Shown: positions 26,719-34,650 of the stretch, piece after piece | Layout of the letters: each line of letters opens with the position of its first letter | Numbering within the stretch: the stretch's first letter is position 1 | NCBI RefSeq assembly: GCF_001702265.1 | Contig: NZ_MAUE01000021.1 | Location: 62,001-126,000 of the forward strand | Direction: 5' to 3' | Origin: Pseudomonas aylmerensis | Lineage (GTDB): Bacteria; Pseudomonadota; Gammaproteobacteria; Pseudomonadales; Pseudomonadaceae | DNA: 64,000 nucleotides | Made by a program: the position numbers and the translations under genes | The notes under the pieces: model-generated | What the model was told of the DNA's origin: nothing | Seen by the model: the letters and a program-made list of their open reading frames with translations, nothing else | Databases searched by the model: none

Positions 26719-28896
26719 ATGACTGAACACGTTCAAGTCGGTGGCCTGCAGGTCGCCAAAGTCCTGTTCGACTTCGTGAACAACGAAGCCATTCCCGGCA
26801 CCGGCATCACTGCCGACCAGTTCTGGGCCGGCGCCGACAAGGTCATCCATGACCTGGCACCGAAGAACAAAGCCCTACTCGCCAAACGCGATGATTTCCA
26901 GGCGCGGATCGACACCTGGCACCAGACTCACGCCGGCCAGGCCCATGACCCGGTGGCCTACAAAGCCTTCCTGCAAGATATCGGATACCTGCTGCCAGAA
27001 GCCGCAGATTTCCAGGCAACGACCCAAAACGTCGATGACGAAATTGCCCGCATGGCCGGCCCCCAGCTGGTCGTGCCCGTGATGAATGCCCGCTTCGCCC
27101 TCAACGCCTCGAATGCGCGCTGGGGTTCGCTGTACGACGCGCTGTATGGCACCGACGCCATCAGCGAAGCCGACGGCGCCGAGAAGGGCAAGGGCTACAA
27201 CAAGGTGCGTGGTGACAAGGTCATCGCCTTTGCCCGCGCTTTCCTCGACGAAGCCGCGCCGCTGACGGCCGGCAGTCACATCGACTCCACCGGCTACAAG
27301 ATCGTCGACGGCAAGCTGATCGTCAGCCTCAAGGGCGGCAGCAACAGCGGCCTGCGCGACGACGCCCAGTTGATCGGTTTCCAGGGCCCCGCGGCCGAGC
27401 CGATCGCAATCCTGCTCAAGCACAACGGCCTGCACTTCGAAATCCAGATCGACGCCAGCACCCCGGTCGGCCAGACCGACGCCGCCGGCGTCAAAGACGT
27501 GCTGATGGAAGCCGCGCTGACCACCATCATGGACTGCGAAGACTCCGTCGCCGCCGTCGATGCCGATGACAAAGTGGTGATCTACCGCAACTGGCTCGGC
27601 CTGATGAAAGGCGACCTGGCCGAAGAAGTGGCCAAGAGCGGCAAGACCTTCACCCGTACCATGAACGCCGACCGTGTCTACACCGGCGTGGATGGCCAGG
27701 ACGTGACCCTGCATGGCCGTTCGCTGCTGTTCGTGCGCAACGTTGGCCACTTGATGACCATCGACGCGATCCTCGACAAACACGGCAACGAAGTCCCGGA
27801 AGGCATCCTCGACGGCCTGCTCACCAGCCTGGCGGCGATCCACAGCCTCAACGGCACCAGCAGCCGCAAGAACAGCCGCACCGGTTCGGTGTACATCGTC
27901 AAACCGAAGATGCATGGCCCCGAAGAAGCTGCGTTCACCAACGAGCTGTTCGGCCGCATCGAAGACGTGCTGAACCTGCCGCGCAACACCCTGAAAGTCG
28001 GGATCATGGACGAGGAGCGCCGTACCACGGTCAACCTCAAGGCCTGTATCAAGGCCGCCAGCGAGCGCGTGGTGTTTATCAACACCGGCTTCCTCGACCG
28101 TACCGGTGACGAAATCCACACCTCCATGGAAGCCGGCGCAATGGTGCGCAAGGCGGCGATGAAGGCGGAAAAATGGATCGGCGCCTACGAAAACTGGAAC
28201 GTCGATATCGGCCTGAGCACTGGCTTGCAGGGCCGTGCGCAGATCGGCAAAGGCATGTGGGCGATGCCCGACCTGATGGCCGCGATGCTCGAACAGAAGA
28301 TCGCGCACCCGCTGGCCGGTGCCAACACTGCCTGGGTACCCTCGCCGACCGCCGCGGCGCTGCACGCGTTGCACTATCACAAGGTCGACGTGTTCGCCCG
28401 CCAGGCCGAACTGGCCAAGCGCGAGCGCGCCTCGGTGGACGATATCCTCACTATCCCGCTGGCGCAGAATACCGACTGGTCCGAGGAAGAGATCCGCAAC
28501 GAACTGGACAACAATGCCCAGGGCATCCTCGGCTATGTCGTGCGCTGGATCGACCAGGGTGTGGGCTGCTCGAAAGTGCCGGACATCAACGACGTCGGCC
28601 TGATGGAAGACCGCGCCACCCTGCGCATCTCCAGCCAACACATCGCCAACTGGCTGCGCCACGGCATCGTCAATGAAGCCCAGGTGCTGGAAAGCCTCAA
28701 GCGCATGGCGCCGGTGGTGGACCGTCAGAATGCCGGGGATGCGCTGTACCGTCCGCTGGCGCCGGATTTCGATAGCAACATTGCCTTCCAGGCCGCGGTG
28801 GAGTTGGTGATTGAAGGGACCAAGCAGCCGAATGGGTATACCGAGCCGGTGTTGCATCGTCGGCGTCGGGAGTTCAAGGCCAAGCATGGGCGTTGA
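26719..28896 (+). CDS. glcB: Malate synthase G
   Basis: A 725-residue enzyme that condenses glyoxylate with acetyl-CoA to malate, in the glyoxylate shunt and in glycolate use. Its length and motifs are those of the G isoform: [80 protein letters not shown] and [20 protein letters not shown]. The start is the ATG at 26719 ([11 protein letters not shown]), preceded by GAGG; a start at 26707 is less likely. It is monocistronic with a strong bidirectional terminator directly after it. It is cytoplasmic. Confidence 0.97.
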   Translation: MTEHVQVGGLQVAKVLFDFVNNEAIPGTGITADQFWAGADKVIHDLAPKNKALLAKRDDFQARIDTWHQTHAGQAHDPVAYKAFLQDIGYLLPEAADFQATTQNVDDEIARMAGPQLVVPVMNARFALNASNARWGSLYDALYGTDAISEADGAEKGKGYNKVRGDKVIAFARAFLDEAAPLTAGSHIDSTGYKIVDGKLIVSLKGGSNSGLRDDAQLIGFQGPAAEPIAILLKHNGLHFEIQIDASTPVGQTDAAGVKDVLMEAALTTIMDCEDSVAAVDADDKVVIYRNWLGLMKGDLAEEVAKSGKTFTRTMNADRVYTGVDGQDVTLHGRSLLFVRNVGHLMTIDAILDKHGNEVPEGILDGLLTSLAAIHSLNGTSSRKNSRTGSVYIVKPKMHGPEEAAFTNELFGRIEDVLNLPRNTLKVGIMDEERRTTVNLKACIKAASERVVFINTGFLDRTGDEIHTSMEAGAMVRKAAMKAEKWIGAYENWNVDIGLSTGLQGRAQIGKGMWAMPDLMAAMLEQKIAHPLAGANTAWVPSPTAAALHALHYHKVDVFARQAELAKRERASVDDILTIPLAQNTDWSEEEIRNELDNNAQGILGYVVRWIDQGVGCSKVPDINDVGLMEDRATLRISSQHIANWLRHGIVNEAQVLESLKRMAPVVDRQNAGDALYRPLAPDFDSNIAFQAAVELVIEGTKQPNGYTEPVLHRRRREFKAKHGR

Positions 28897-28911
28897 GTAA
28901 ACGCTGAAACG

Positions 28912-28945
28912 AAAAAAGCCCTGTTCGTGAGAACAGGGCTTTTTT
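28912..28945. terminator. Bidirectional terminator between glcB and a convergent orphan gene
   Basis: GCCCTGTTC and GAACAGGGC form a perfect stem with a GTGA loop, flanked by an A-run before and a T-run after. It serves glcB and the minus-strand gene ending at 28947. Confidence 0.95.
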
Positions 28946-28946
28946 C

Positions 28947-29387
28947 TTAGTGTGAAGACTTTTGAAAAACAAAAGTGGCCTCACCCGTGCCGCTGATAGT
29001 AACTTCTTGTCCCTGATGCTCAAACTTCAAATTGACGTAGTTAATATGATTTATGTACGTATCCGGAAGACCCGCAGACTCGGAAAAAACATAAAACGCC
29101 CCCGATATAGGCATTATAAAATAAACACCGTTTTCGTCTCTATAATCGATATTTCCTCGATGCTTCTCTATATCTCGAGGAAAGCCGAACTCGTACCGTT
29201 CGTCCCGCGGAAACAGCGTATTCCCATACTCCGCTGTCAATGAACCAGCGCCATCCGTGATGACCGAAAAACTTCTCAAGCTTGCTTGTACATTGGAAGA
29301 ATCAAAAAAGCGGGGCCTTTCATCCCTGATAACTAGAATTCTTGCGTTATTGCTAGCCACTTGATTTTTAGGCTGTTGAGTAGACAT
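28947..29387 (-). CDS. Orphan hypothetical protein, AT-rich gene
   Basis: A 146-residue protein that I do not recognise. It starts MSTQQPKNQVASNNARILVI and has a central YEFGFPRDIEKHRGNIDYRD followed by beta-rich, aromatic segments (GVYFIMPISGAFYVF). There is no signal peptide, membrane helix or cysteine. The ATG at 29387 is backed by AGGAG. Codon and base use are clearly more AT-rich than in the neighbours, a usual sign of recent acquisition, and no partner gene is adjacent. The C-terminal beta pattern could suit a small binding or inhibitor-like fold, but that is a guess. Confidence 0.7.
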   Translation of the reverse strand: MSTQQPKNQVASNNARILVIRDERPRFFDSSNVQASLRSFSVITDGAGSLTAEYGNTLFPRDERYEFGFPRDIEKHRGNIDYRDENGVYFIMPISGAFYVFSESAGLPDTYINHINYVNLKFEHQGQEVTISGTGEATFVFQKSSH

Positions 29388-29513
29388 AACTAGCTCCTTT
29401 GGCGGGATAGGATCCTGATTGAAGACCGGACCCTCCCGTGCAGTAAACTCGCTGACCACTTATTTGCCTACTGTGAGAATTGACAGTTCAAATAAAAAAA
29501 AGATAAACGGTAC

Positions 29514-29981
29514 CTACTGCGCCATCCCCAATTCCCGCTTGACCATCTTCGCCAGCTTCACGCTATCAATCGGCTTGAGCAAGAAGTCCACCACGCTCAA
29601 ATGCATTGCATCGATCACATCCGGGGCTTCGGCGTCTCCCGACATAATGATGATCGGCAACGCCGCACGGGTGGAACTGCGCACCTGGCGAATCAGTTCC
29701 AGGCCATTGCTGGGGGCCATGCGCAGGTCAGTGATGAGCAAACCGATGGAGCTGCTGGAGCTCAACAATTCCCACGCTGTCTTGCCGCTGTCGGCCGTCA
29801 TGCAGCGAATACCGTCCAGGCCCAGGATCTCCGCCAGCAGTTCACGCGCATCCTTGTCGTCGTCAACAATCAACACGCGTTGTGGCGGTAAATCAGGCTC
29901 CAGCATCACGGCGCTCAGCGCCTCGCGCTCGGCATCACTCAAAATATCGTGGTCGGACATACAGTTCTCAGCAGTTCTCAT
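29514..29981 (-). CDS. Stand-alone response-regulator receiver protein
   Basis: A 155-residue protein consisting of a receiver domain (about residues 34-150) with no output domain. The acidic pocket is VDDDKDA (40-42), the phosphoacceptor D85 in LLITDLRMAP, the switch residue S114 in IIMSGDAEAP and the lysine K136 in FLLKPIDS. Such CheY-like proteins act through protein contacts. I chose the ATG at 29981 because GGGAG lies six bases upstream; ATG 29960 is an alternative. It diverges from the cNMP/CBS/DUF294 gene. No histidine kinase is adjacent. Confidence 0.85.
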   Translation of the reverse strand: MRTAENCMSDHDILSDAEREALSAVMLEPDLPPQRVLIVDDDKDARELLAEILGLDGIRCMTADSGKTAWELLSSSSSIGLLITDLRMAPSNGLELIRQVRSSTRAALPIIIMSGDAEAPDVIDAMHLSVVDFLLKPIDSVKLAKMVKRELGMAQ

Positions 29982-30167
29982 CAATCTCCCAGCACACTCG
30001 TCAGACATCTGCGGAAGGGCGTTCAATGTGCACTTCGTCGGAAAGTTTGCCTAGTGGGCGTTCTACGGGGTTTGGACGATAGTCATGTAAGGTTTTTCCT
30101 TAGTTTTACGCCGTTTTCATCGACCTAGACTTACGTCCAATGGGCACCTGCCGCGCAGGAGTCGACC

Positions 30168-30209
30168 ATGCAGGACGATAACGACAAAAAAATTGCGGTC
30201 ATGTTATGA
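30168..30209 (+). CDS. 13-codon leader ORF overlapping the start of the DUF294 gene
   Basis: ATG at 30168 has an excellent AGGAG six bases upstream and reads MQDDNDKKIAVML before a TGA whose last two letters of ATG are shared with the ATG of the next gene (30206). The downstream gene has no good Shine-Dalgarno of its own, so ribosomes may reach it by termination-reinitiation. It is either a leader peptide or the remaining N-terminus of a lost gene. It is not recognised as a family. Confidence 0.5.
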   Translation: MQDDNDKKIAVML

Positions 30210-32128
30210 GTAAAGCTGATGCCTTCGCCCAAGCGGGGAAAACTGCTGTATTGCAGAACATCCACGGCACCCTGCAGTTCCTGCAACGCTTCCCACCGTT
30301 CAACCAGATGGAGCACGCACACCTGGCGTTCCTGGTGGAGCAGTGTCAATTACGCTTCTTCGGCCCCGGCGAGAGCATCCTCAAACCGTCGGGCGGGCCG
30401 GTGGAGCACTTTTACATCGTCAAGCAAGGCCGCGTGGTGGGTGAGCGGCCGGACTCGAAGCAAGCCACCTTCGAAATCACCGCCGGCGAGTGTTTCCCCC
30501 TCGCCGCGCTGTTGGGCGAGCGGGCCACACGGACCGAGCACAAGGCCGCCGAAGACACCTTTTGCCTGCAACTGAACAAGCCGGCCTTTATCAAGCTGTT
30601 CGCCCTTTCCAGCCCGTTTCGCGACTTTGCCCTGCGCGGCGTCAGCAGCCTGCTGGACCAGGTCAACCAGCAGGTGCAGCAAAAAGCCGTGGAAACCCTC
30701 GGCACCCAATATTCCCTGAACACCCGCCTGGGCGAGTTGGCCATGCGCCACCCGGTCACCTGCAGCCCGCAAACACCGCTGCGTGAGGCGGTGACGCTGA
30801 TGCACGAGCAACAAGTCGGCAGCATTGTGATCGTCGATGAACACAAGGCGCCGCTGGGGATTTTCACCCTGCGCGATTTGCGCCAGGTGGTGGCCGATGG
30901 CACCAGCGATTTCAGCCAGGGCATCGACGCCCATATGACCCAGGCGCCGTTCTTCCTGACCCCGGACCACAGCGCGTTCGACGCTGCCATCGCCATGACC
31001 GAACGGCATATCGCCCACGTGTGCCTGGTGAAGGAAAAGCGCCTGTGTGGCGTGGTGTCCGAGCGCGACCTGTTTTCCCTGCAGCGGGTCGACCTGGTGC
31101 ACCTGGCACGCACCATCCGCAACGCGCCCCGGGTGGAGAACCTGGTGGCGATTCGCGGCGAGATCGGCCAGTTGGTCGAGCGCATGCTGGCCCACGGCGC
31201 GTCGTCGACGCAGATCACCCACATCATTACGCTGCTCAACGATCACACCGTGTGCCGGGTGATCGAGCTGACCCTGGCGGAAAAAGGCGACCCAGGCGTG
31301 CCCTTCAGTTGGCTGTGTTTTGGCAGCGAAGGCCGCCGCGAGCAGACGCTCTTCACCGACCAGGACAACGGCATCCTGTTCGACGCCAAGGACGCCGTCG
31401 AGGCGGCAACCCTGCGTGGGCGCCTGCTGCCCCTGGCGCAGCAGATCAACCAGAGCCTGGCGCTGTGCGGCTTCAGCCTGTGCAAGGGCAATATCATGGC
31501 CGGCAACCCCGAGCTGTGCCTGTCACGGGCCGAATGGGCGCGGCGCTTCGGCGCGTTTATTCGCGAGGCGACGCCGGAGAACCTGCTGGGTTCGAGCATC
31601 TATTTCGACCTGCGCGTGGTGTGGGGTGATGAGCGCGGCTGCGAACAACTGCGCCAGGGCATTCTCGATCAGGTCGCGGATAACCGGCTGTTCCAGCGCA
31701 TGCTGGCGGAAAACGCCTTGCGCCAGCGCCCACCTGTAGGACGTTTCCGTGATTTTGTGCTGTCGCGCAAAGGTGCGGAAAAAGCCACCCTCGACCTCAA
31801 GGTCCAGGGCTTGACGCCCTTCGTCGACGGCGCGCGATTGCTCGCCCTGGCCAATGGCATCCACGCCAATAACACCCTGGAGCGCCTGCGCCAGCTGGTG
31901 GTCAAGGAGGTGATCGAGCCGCTCGACGGCGCCGCCTACGAAGAGGCCTATCACTTCATCCAGCAAACCCGCATGCAGCAGCATCAGTTGCAGACCCGGG
32001 AGAACCAGCCGTACTCCAACCGCGTCGACCCTGACAGCCTCAACCACCTGGACCGCCGCATCCTGCGTGAGTCCCTGCGCCAGGCCCAGCGCCTGCAAAG
32101 CAGCCTGACCCTGCGGTACCAGCTGTGA
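30206..32128 (+). CDS. cNMP-binding/CBS/DUF294 putative nucleotidyltransferase
   Basis: A 640-residue multidomain cytoplasmic protein. In order: a cyclic-nucleotide-binding-like domain (about 20-150, with GPGESILKPSGGPVEHFYIV), a CBS pair (about 180-300, MRHPVTCSPQTPLREAVTLM), a DUF294 nucleotidyltransferase-like domain with CFGSEGRREQTLFTDQDNG (near 371-390), and a DUF294_C helical domain. Proteins of this layout usually adjoin a DnaQ-like exonuclease, as here, and in several bacteria an acetate/sodium symporter. A role in sensing carbon or energy state is suggested for the family but unproven. It is coupled upstream to a 13-codon ORF and overlaps the exonuclease start. Confidence 0.85.
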   Translation: MSKADAFAQAGKTAVLQNIHGTLQFLQRFPPFNQMEHAHLAFLVEQCQLRFFGPGESILKPSGGPVEHFYIVKQGRVVGERPDSKQATFEITAGECFPLAALLGERATRTEHKAAEDTFCLQLNKPAFIKLFALSSPFRDFALRGVSSLLDQVNQQVQQKAVETLGTQYSLNTRLGELAMRHPVTCSPQTPLREAVTLMHEQQVGSIVIVDEHKAPLGIFTLRDLRQVVADGTSDFSQGIDAHMTQAPFFLTPDHSAFDAAIAMTERHIAHVCLVKEKRLCGVVSERDLFSLQRVDLVHLARTIRNAPRVENLVAIRGEIGQLVERMLAHGASSTQITHIITLLNDHTVCRVIELTLAEKGDPGVPFSWLCFGSEGRREQTLFTDQDNGILFDAKDAVEAATLRGRLLPLAQQINQSLALCGFSLCKGNIMAGNPELCLSRAEWARRFGAFIREATPENLLGSSIYFDLRVVWGDERGCEQLRQGILDQVADNRLFQRMLAENALRQRPPVGRFRDFVLSRKGAEKATLDLKVQGLTPFVDGARLLALANGIHANNTLERLRQLVVKEVIEPLDGAAYEEAYHFIQQTRMQQHQLQTRENQPYSNRVDPDSLNHLDRRILRESLRQAQRLQSSLTLRYQL

Positions 32129-32832
32129 GCCTGTTCGGCTGGCTGCGCGCGGCTAAACCCGGGCTCGATGCCGCGCAGCAACAACGCCTGGCGCAATTGC
32201 CCAAGCCTGCGGCCCTGGGCGACGGTCCGCTGCGCAGTCAGCGCTGGGTGGTGGTGGACCTGGAAACCAGCGGCCTGAACCTCAATCGCGACCAGGTGCT
32301 GTCGATCGGTGCAGTGGTCATCGAGGACGGCGCGGTGGATTTCTCCCAGCTGTTCGAGCGCACCTTGCACCGCGCCGACACCAAGCTCAGCCCCAGCGTG
32401 CTGATCCACGGCCTGGGCCCGAGTGCAATTGCCGCGGGCAGTGATCCGGTGGAAGCGCTGCTGGATTTCATGGCGTTTGTCGGCGACAGCCCGCTGCTCG
32501 CGTTCCACGCGCCATTCGATCAGCACATGCTGTGCCGGGCGCTCAAGGACAGCCTGGGCTATCGCCTGGCCCACACGTTTCTGGATGTGGCCGACATCGC
32601 CCCACTGCTGTGCCCCGAAGCGCACATCCGTGAAGCCGGGCTGGATGACTGGATCCATCACTTCAACCTGCAGGTGGGCGAACGCCATCATGCCAGCGCC
32701 GACGCCCTGGCCACGGCGGAGCTGATGCTCATCCTGTTGAGCCGTGCGCGCCAGCAGCAGATCGACACGCCCCAGGCGCTGCAAGCGCGTTTGAGCCAAT
32801 GGAAACGGCGTAAACAGGCGCCATCGTTTTAA
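32125..32832 (+). CDS. DnaQ-like DEDDh 3'-5' exonuclease
   Basis: A 235-residue protein related to the epsilon proofreading subunit of DNA polymerase III but not dnaQ itself. The exonuclease motifs are VVVDLETSGL (D45, E47), AFHAPFDQHML and HHASADALATAEL (DEDDh type). It begins at a GTG that overlaps the stop of the DUF294 gene by four bases (GTGA), so the two are a coupled pair, an arrangement widespread in Pseudomonas. It probably trims DNA or nucleotide ends; the biological substrate is unknown. Confidence 0.88.
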   Translation: MSLFGWLRAAKPGLDAAQQQRLAQLPKPAALGDGPLRSQRWVVVDLETSGLNLNRDQVLSIGAVVIEDGAVDFSQLFERTLHRADTKLSPSVLIHGLGPSAIAAGSDPVEALLDFMAFVGDSPLLAFHAPFDQHMLCRALKDSLGYRLAHTFLDVADIAPLLCPEAHIREAGLDDWIHHFNLQVGERHHASADALATAELMLILLSRARQQQIDTPQALQARLSQWKRRKQAPSF

Positions 32833-32885
32833 TGTCATCTCCCGACAGACGCCAATTGCGCCCACCCCACGCCTCTGACACAATC

Positions 32886-32904
32886 GCGAATAATTCTCGT
32901 TAGT
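32886..32904. promoter_or_regulatory. Fur-box-like sequence before the ECF sigma gene
   Basis: The 19 bases GCGAATAATTCTCGTTAGT match the Fur consensus at about 11 positions, including the core AATNATTCTC-type half. They lie 29 bases before the sigma factor start. This fits iron repression of a FecI-type sigma gene. Confidence 0.5.
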
Positions 32905-32932
32905 TTAAACCTCTTGTTTATTCGGTGATGCC

Positions 32933-33451
32933 TTGTCGTCGGTCCAGAACCCACACAGTGAGCTTGTTGGCGCGTTGTATCGCGACCATCGTGGCTGGCT
33001 GTTGGCCTGGCTGCGGCGCAATGTGGCCTGCCCGAGCCGCGCCGAGGACCTGAGCCAGGACACCTTCATGCGCCTGCTCGGCCGTGACGAGTTGCGCGCA
33101 CCCCGCGAGCCGCGTGCCTTCCTGGTGGCAATCGCCAAAGGGTTGTTGTTCGACTACTTCCGTCGCGCAGCGCTGGAACAGGCGTACCTCAGCGAATTGA
33201 TGCTGATCCCGGAAAGCGAACACCCGTCGCCCGAAGAACAGCAGTTGATCCTCGAAGACCTCAAGGCCATCGACCGCCTGCTCGGCAAGCTGTCGAGCAA
33301 GGCCCGCGCGGCCTTCCTCTACAACCGCCTGGATGGCCTGGGCCACGCGGAAATCGCCCAGCGCCTCGGCGTCTCCGTGCCGCGCGTGCGCCAATACCTG
33401 GCCCAGGGCATTCGCCAGTGCTACATCGCCCTGTATGGCGAGCCGCTGTGA
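32933..33451 (+). CDS. FecI-type ECF sigma factor
   Basis: A 172-residue ECF sigma factor. Region 2 (about 12-80) has LYRDHRGWLLAWLRRNVACP and AEDLSQDTFMRLLG; region 4 (about 110-165) has LDGLGHAEIAQRLGVSVPRV. The set sigma, FecR and TonB receptor with an STN domain is the standard cell-surface signalling system for siderophore uptake. The start is a TTG at 32933 giving MSSVQNPHSELVGALYRDH; there is a GGTGA just upstream. A Fur-like box lies ahead. The stop overlaps the FecR GTG by four bases. Confidence 0.9.
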   Translation: MSSVQNPHSELVGALYRDHRGWLLAWLRRNVACPSRAEDLSQDTFMRLLGRDELRAPREPRAFLVAIAKGLLFDYFRRAALEQAYLSELMLIPESEHPSPEEQQLILEDLKAIDRLLGKLSSKARAAFLYNRLDGLGHAEIAQRLGVSVPRVRQYLAQGIRQCYIALYGEPL

Positions 33452-34416
33452 GCGTGATCAGTTCCAAGCCCGTGTCGGCCCGCGTGTTGGATGCAGCAAT
33501 CGCCTGGCAACTGTCGCTGGATTCCGGCGACGGCAGCGCGGTGGAGCGCGAGGAATTCGACAAATGGCTGGCCAGCGATGAAGAGCACGCCCGCGCCTGG
33601 CGCCAACTGGGCATGCTCGACCAGCGCTTCAGCGTGGCCTCGGGCCCGGCGCGAGTGGCGTTGCTGCAGTCGCGCGAGGGCATTCGCCAACGCGTGCGCA
33701 AACTCGGCAGCGGCCTGGCGAGCATTGCGCTGGTGTGCGGCCTGGCGCTGTTCGCCGGCGAACGCTACGTGCCGATCCACTATTGGCTGGCCGACCAACG
33801 CACGGCCACCGGTGAACAACGCACGCTGAAACTGGCGGACGGCACGCTGATTAACCTCAATACCCACAGCGCCATTGACGTGCGTTTCGATGACAAGCGC
33901 CGGCTGATTGTGCTGCAGGAAGGCGAAATCCTCGTCGAAACCGGCCACAACGATGCGCGCCCGTTCTACGTGCAAACCCGCGACGGCAACCTGCGGGCGC
34001 TGGGCACGCGGTTTATCGTCAAGCGCGAAGACCACGCCACGCGCCTGAGCGTGCTGCAGTCGGCAGTGGGCGCCCAGCCCGAGGCATTGCCGCAGGAACA
34101 GATCTTCAAGGAAGGCCAGCAAGTGCTGATGCGCAGTGACGGCCTTGGCCCTGCGCTGGCCGTCACCCCCGCTACCGATGCGTGGACGCGCGGCATGCTG
34201 GTGGTCGAAAACGCCCGTCTCGGCGATGTGGTGGCCGAGCTTGGCCGCTACCGCACCGGCCATTTGGGTGTGGATAAAAGCGTGGCGGACCTGCGCATCA
34301 CCGGCAGCTTCCCGTTGCATGACACCGACCTGGCCCTCAACGCGCTGCTGCCGACCCTGCCGGTGCAGATCCAGCAGCACACGCCGTGGTGGGTGACGGT
34401 GACCGCCAAGCCTTAG
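33448..34416 (+). CDS. FecR-family anti-sigma / signal transducer
   Basis: A 322-residue inner-membrane protein. The cytoplasmic N-terminus (about 1-75) carries the FecR_N helices AWQLSLDSGDGSAVEREEFD and WLASDEEHARAWRQLGML. One transmembrane helix follows (about 85-102, GLASIALVCGLALFAGE). The periplasmic part has the FecR domain LADGTLINLNTHSAIDVRFD and a C-terminal STN-like segment. It holds the sigma factor inactive until the receptor with bound siderophore signals. The GTG at 33448 overlaps the sigma stop (GTGA). Confidence 0.9.
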   Translation: MSVISSKPVSARVLDAAIAWQLSLDSGDGSAVEREEFDKWLASDEEHARAWRQLGMLDQRFSVASGPARVALLQSREGIRQRVRKLGSGLASIALVCGLALFAGERYVPIHYWLADQRTATGEQRTLKLADGTLINLNTHSAIDVRFDDKRRLIVLQEGEILVETGHNDARPFYVQTRDGNLRALGTRFIVKREDHATRLSVLQSAVGAQPEALPQEQIFKEGQQVLMRSDGLGPALAVTPATDAWTRGMLVVENARLGDVVAELGRYRTGHLGVDKSVADLRITGSFPLHDTDLALNALLPTLPVQIQQHTPWWVTVTAKP

Positions 34417-34446
34417 CTCAGGCGGGGCCTGGGCCATGGCTATCGC

Positions 34447-34537
34447 GGGCAAGTCGAATCGTCGCACCGCCCCTCCCACAGGTTGATGTGCGAATACCTC
34501 AAATGTGGGAGGGGCGGTGCGACGATTCGACTTGCCC
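34447..34537. repeat. REPIN-like element with 34-bp perfect arms between fecR and the receptor gene
   Basis: The 34 bases at 34447-34480 are exactly inverse to 34504-34537, with a 23-nt loop. The core differs from the other REPs of the window: GCAAGTCGAATCGTCGCACC instead of GCGGGCTTGC-type. In RNA it would be a very stable hairpin without a T-run. It separates the sigma/anti-sigma pair from the receptor gene. The rest of the 234-nt gap is AT-rich and may hold the receptor promoter. Confidence 0.9.
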
Positions 34538-34650
34538 CCGATGAGGCCCTCAAACCCACCACAAAAAATATTTTAATGCTGCCCTATCACTTTTCGATTC
34601 TCGCTCGGCACATAGGCAATTGCGAATTACTTCCATTCAGGAGCCGCCCT

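Noticed and set aside
34483..34650. Extended N-terminus for the TonB receptor
   Set aside because: It would cross the right arm of the inverted repeat and precede a proper signal peptide; the ATG at 34651 has CAGGAG.
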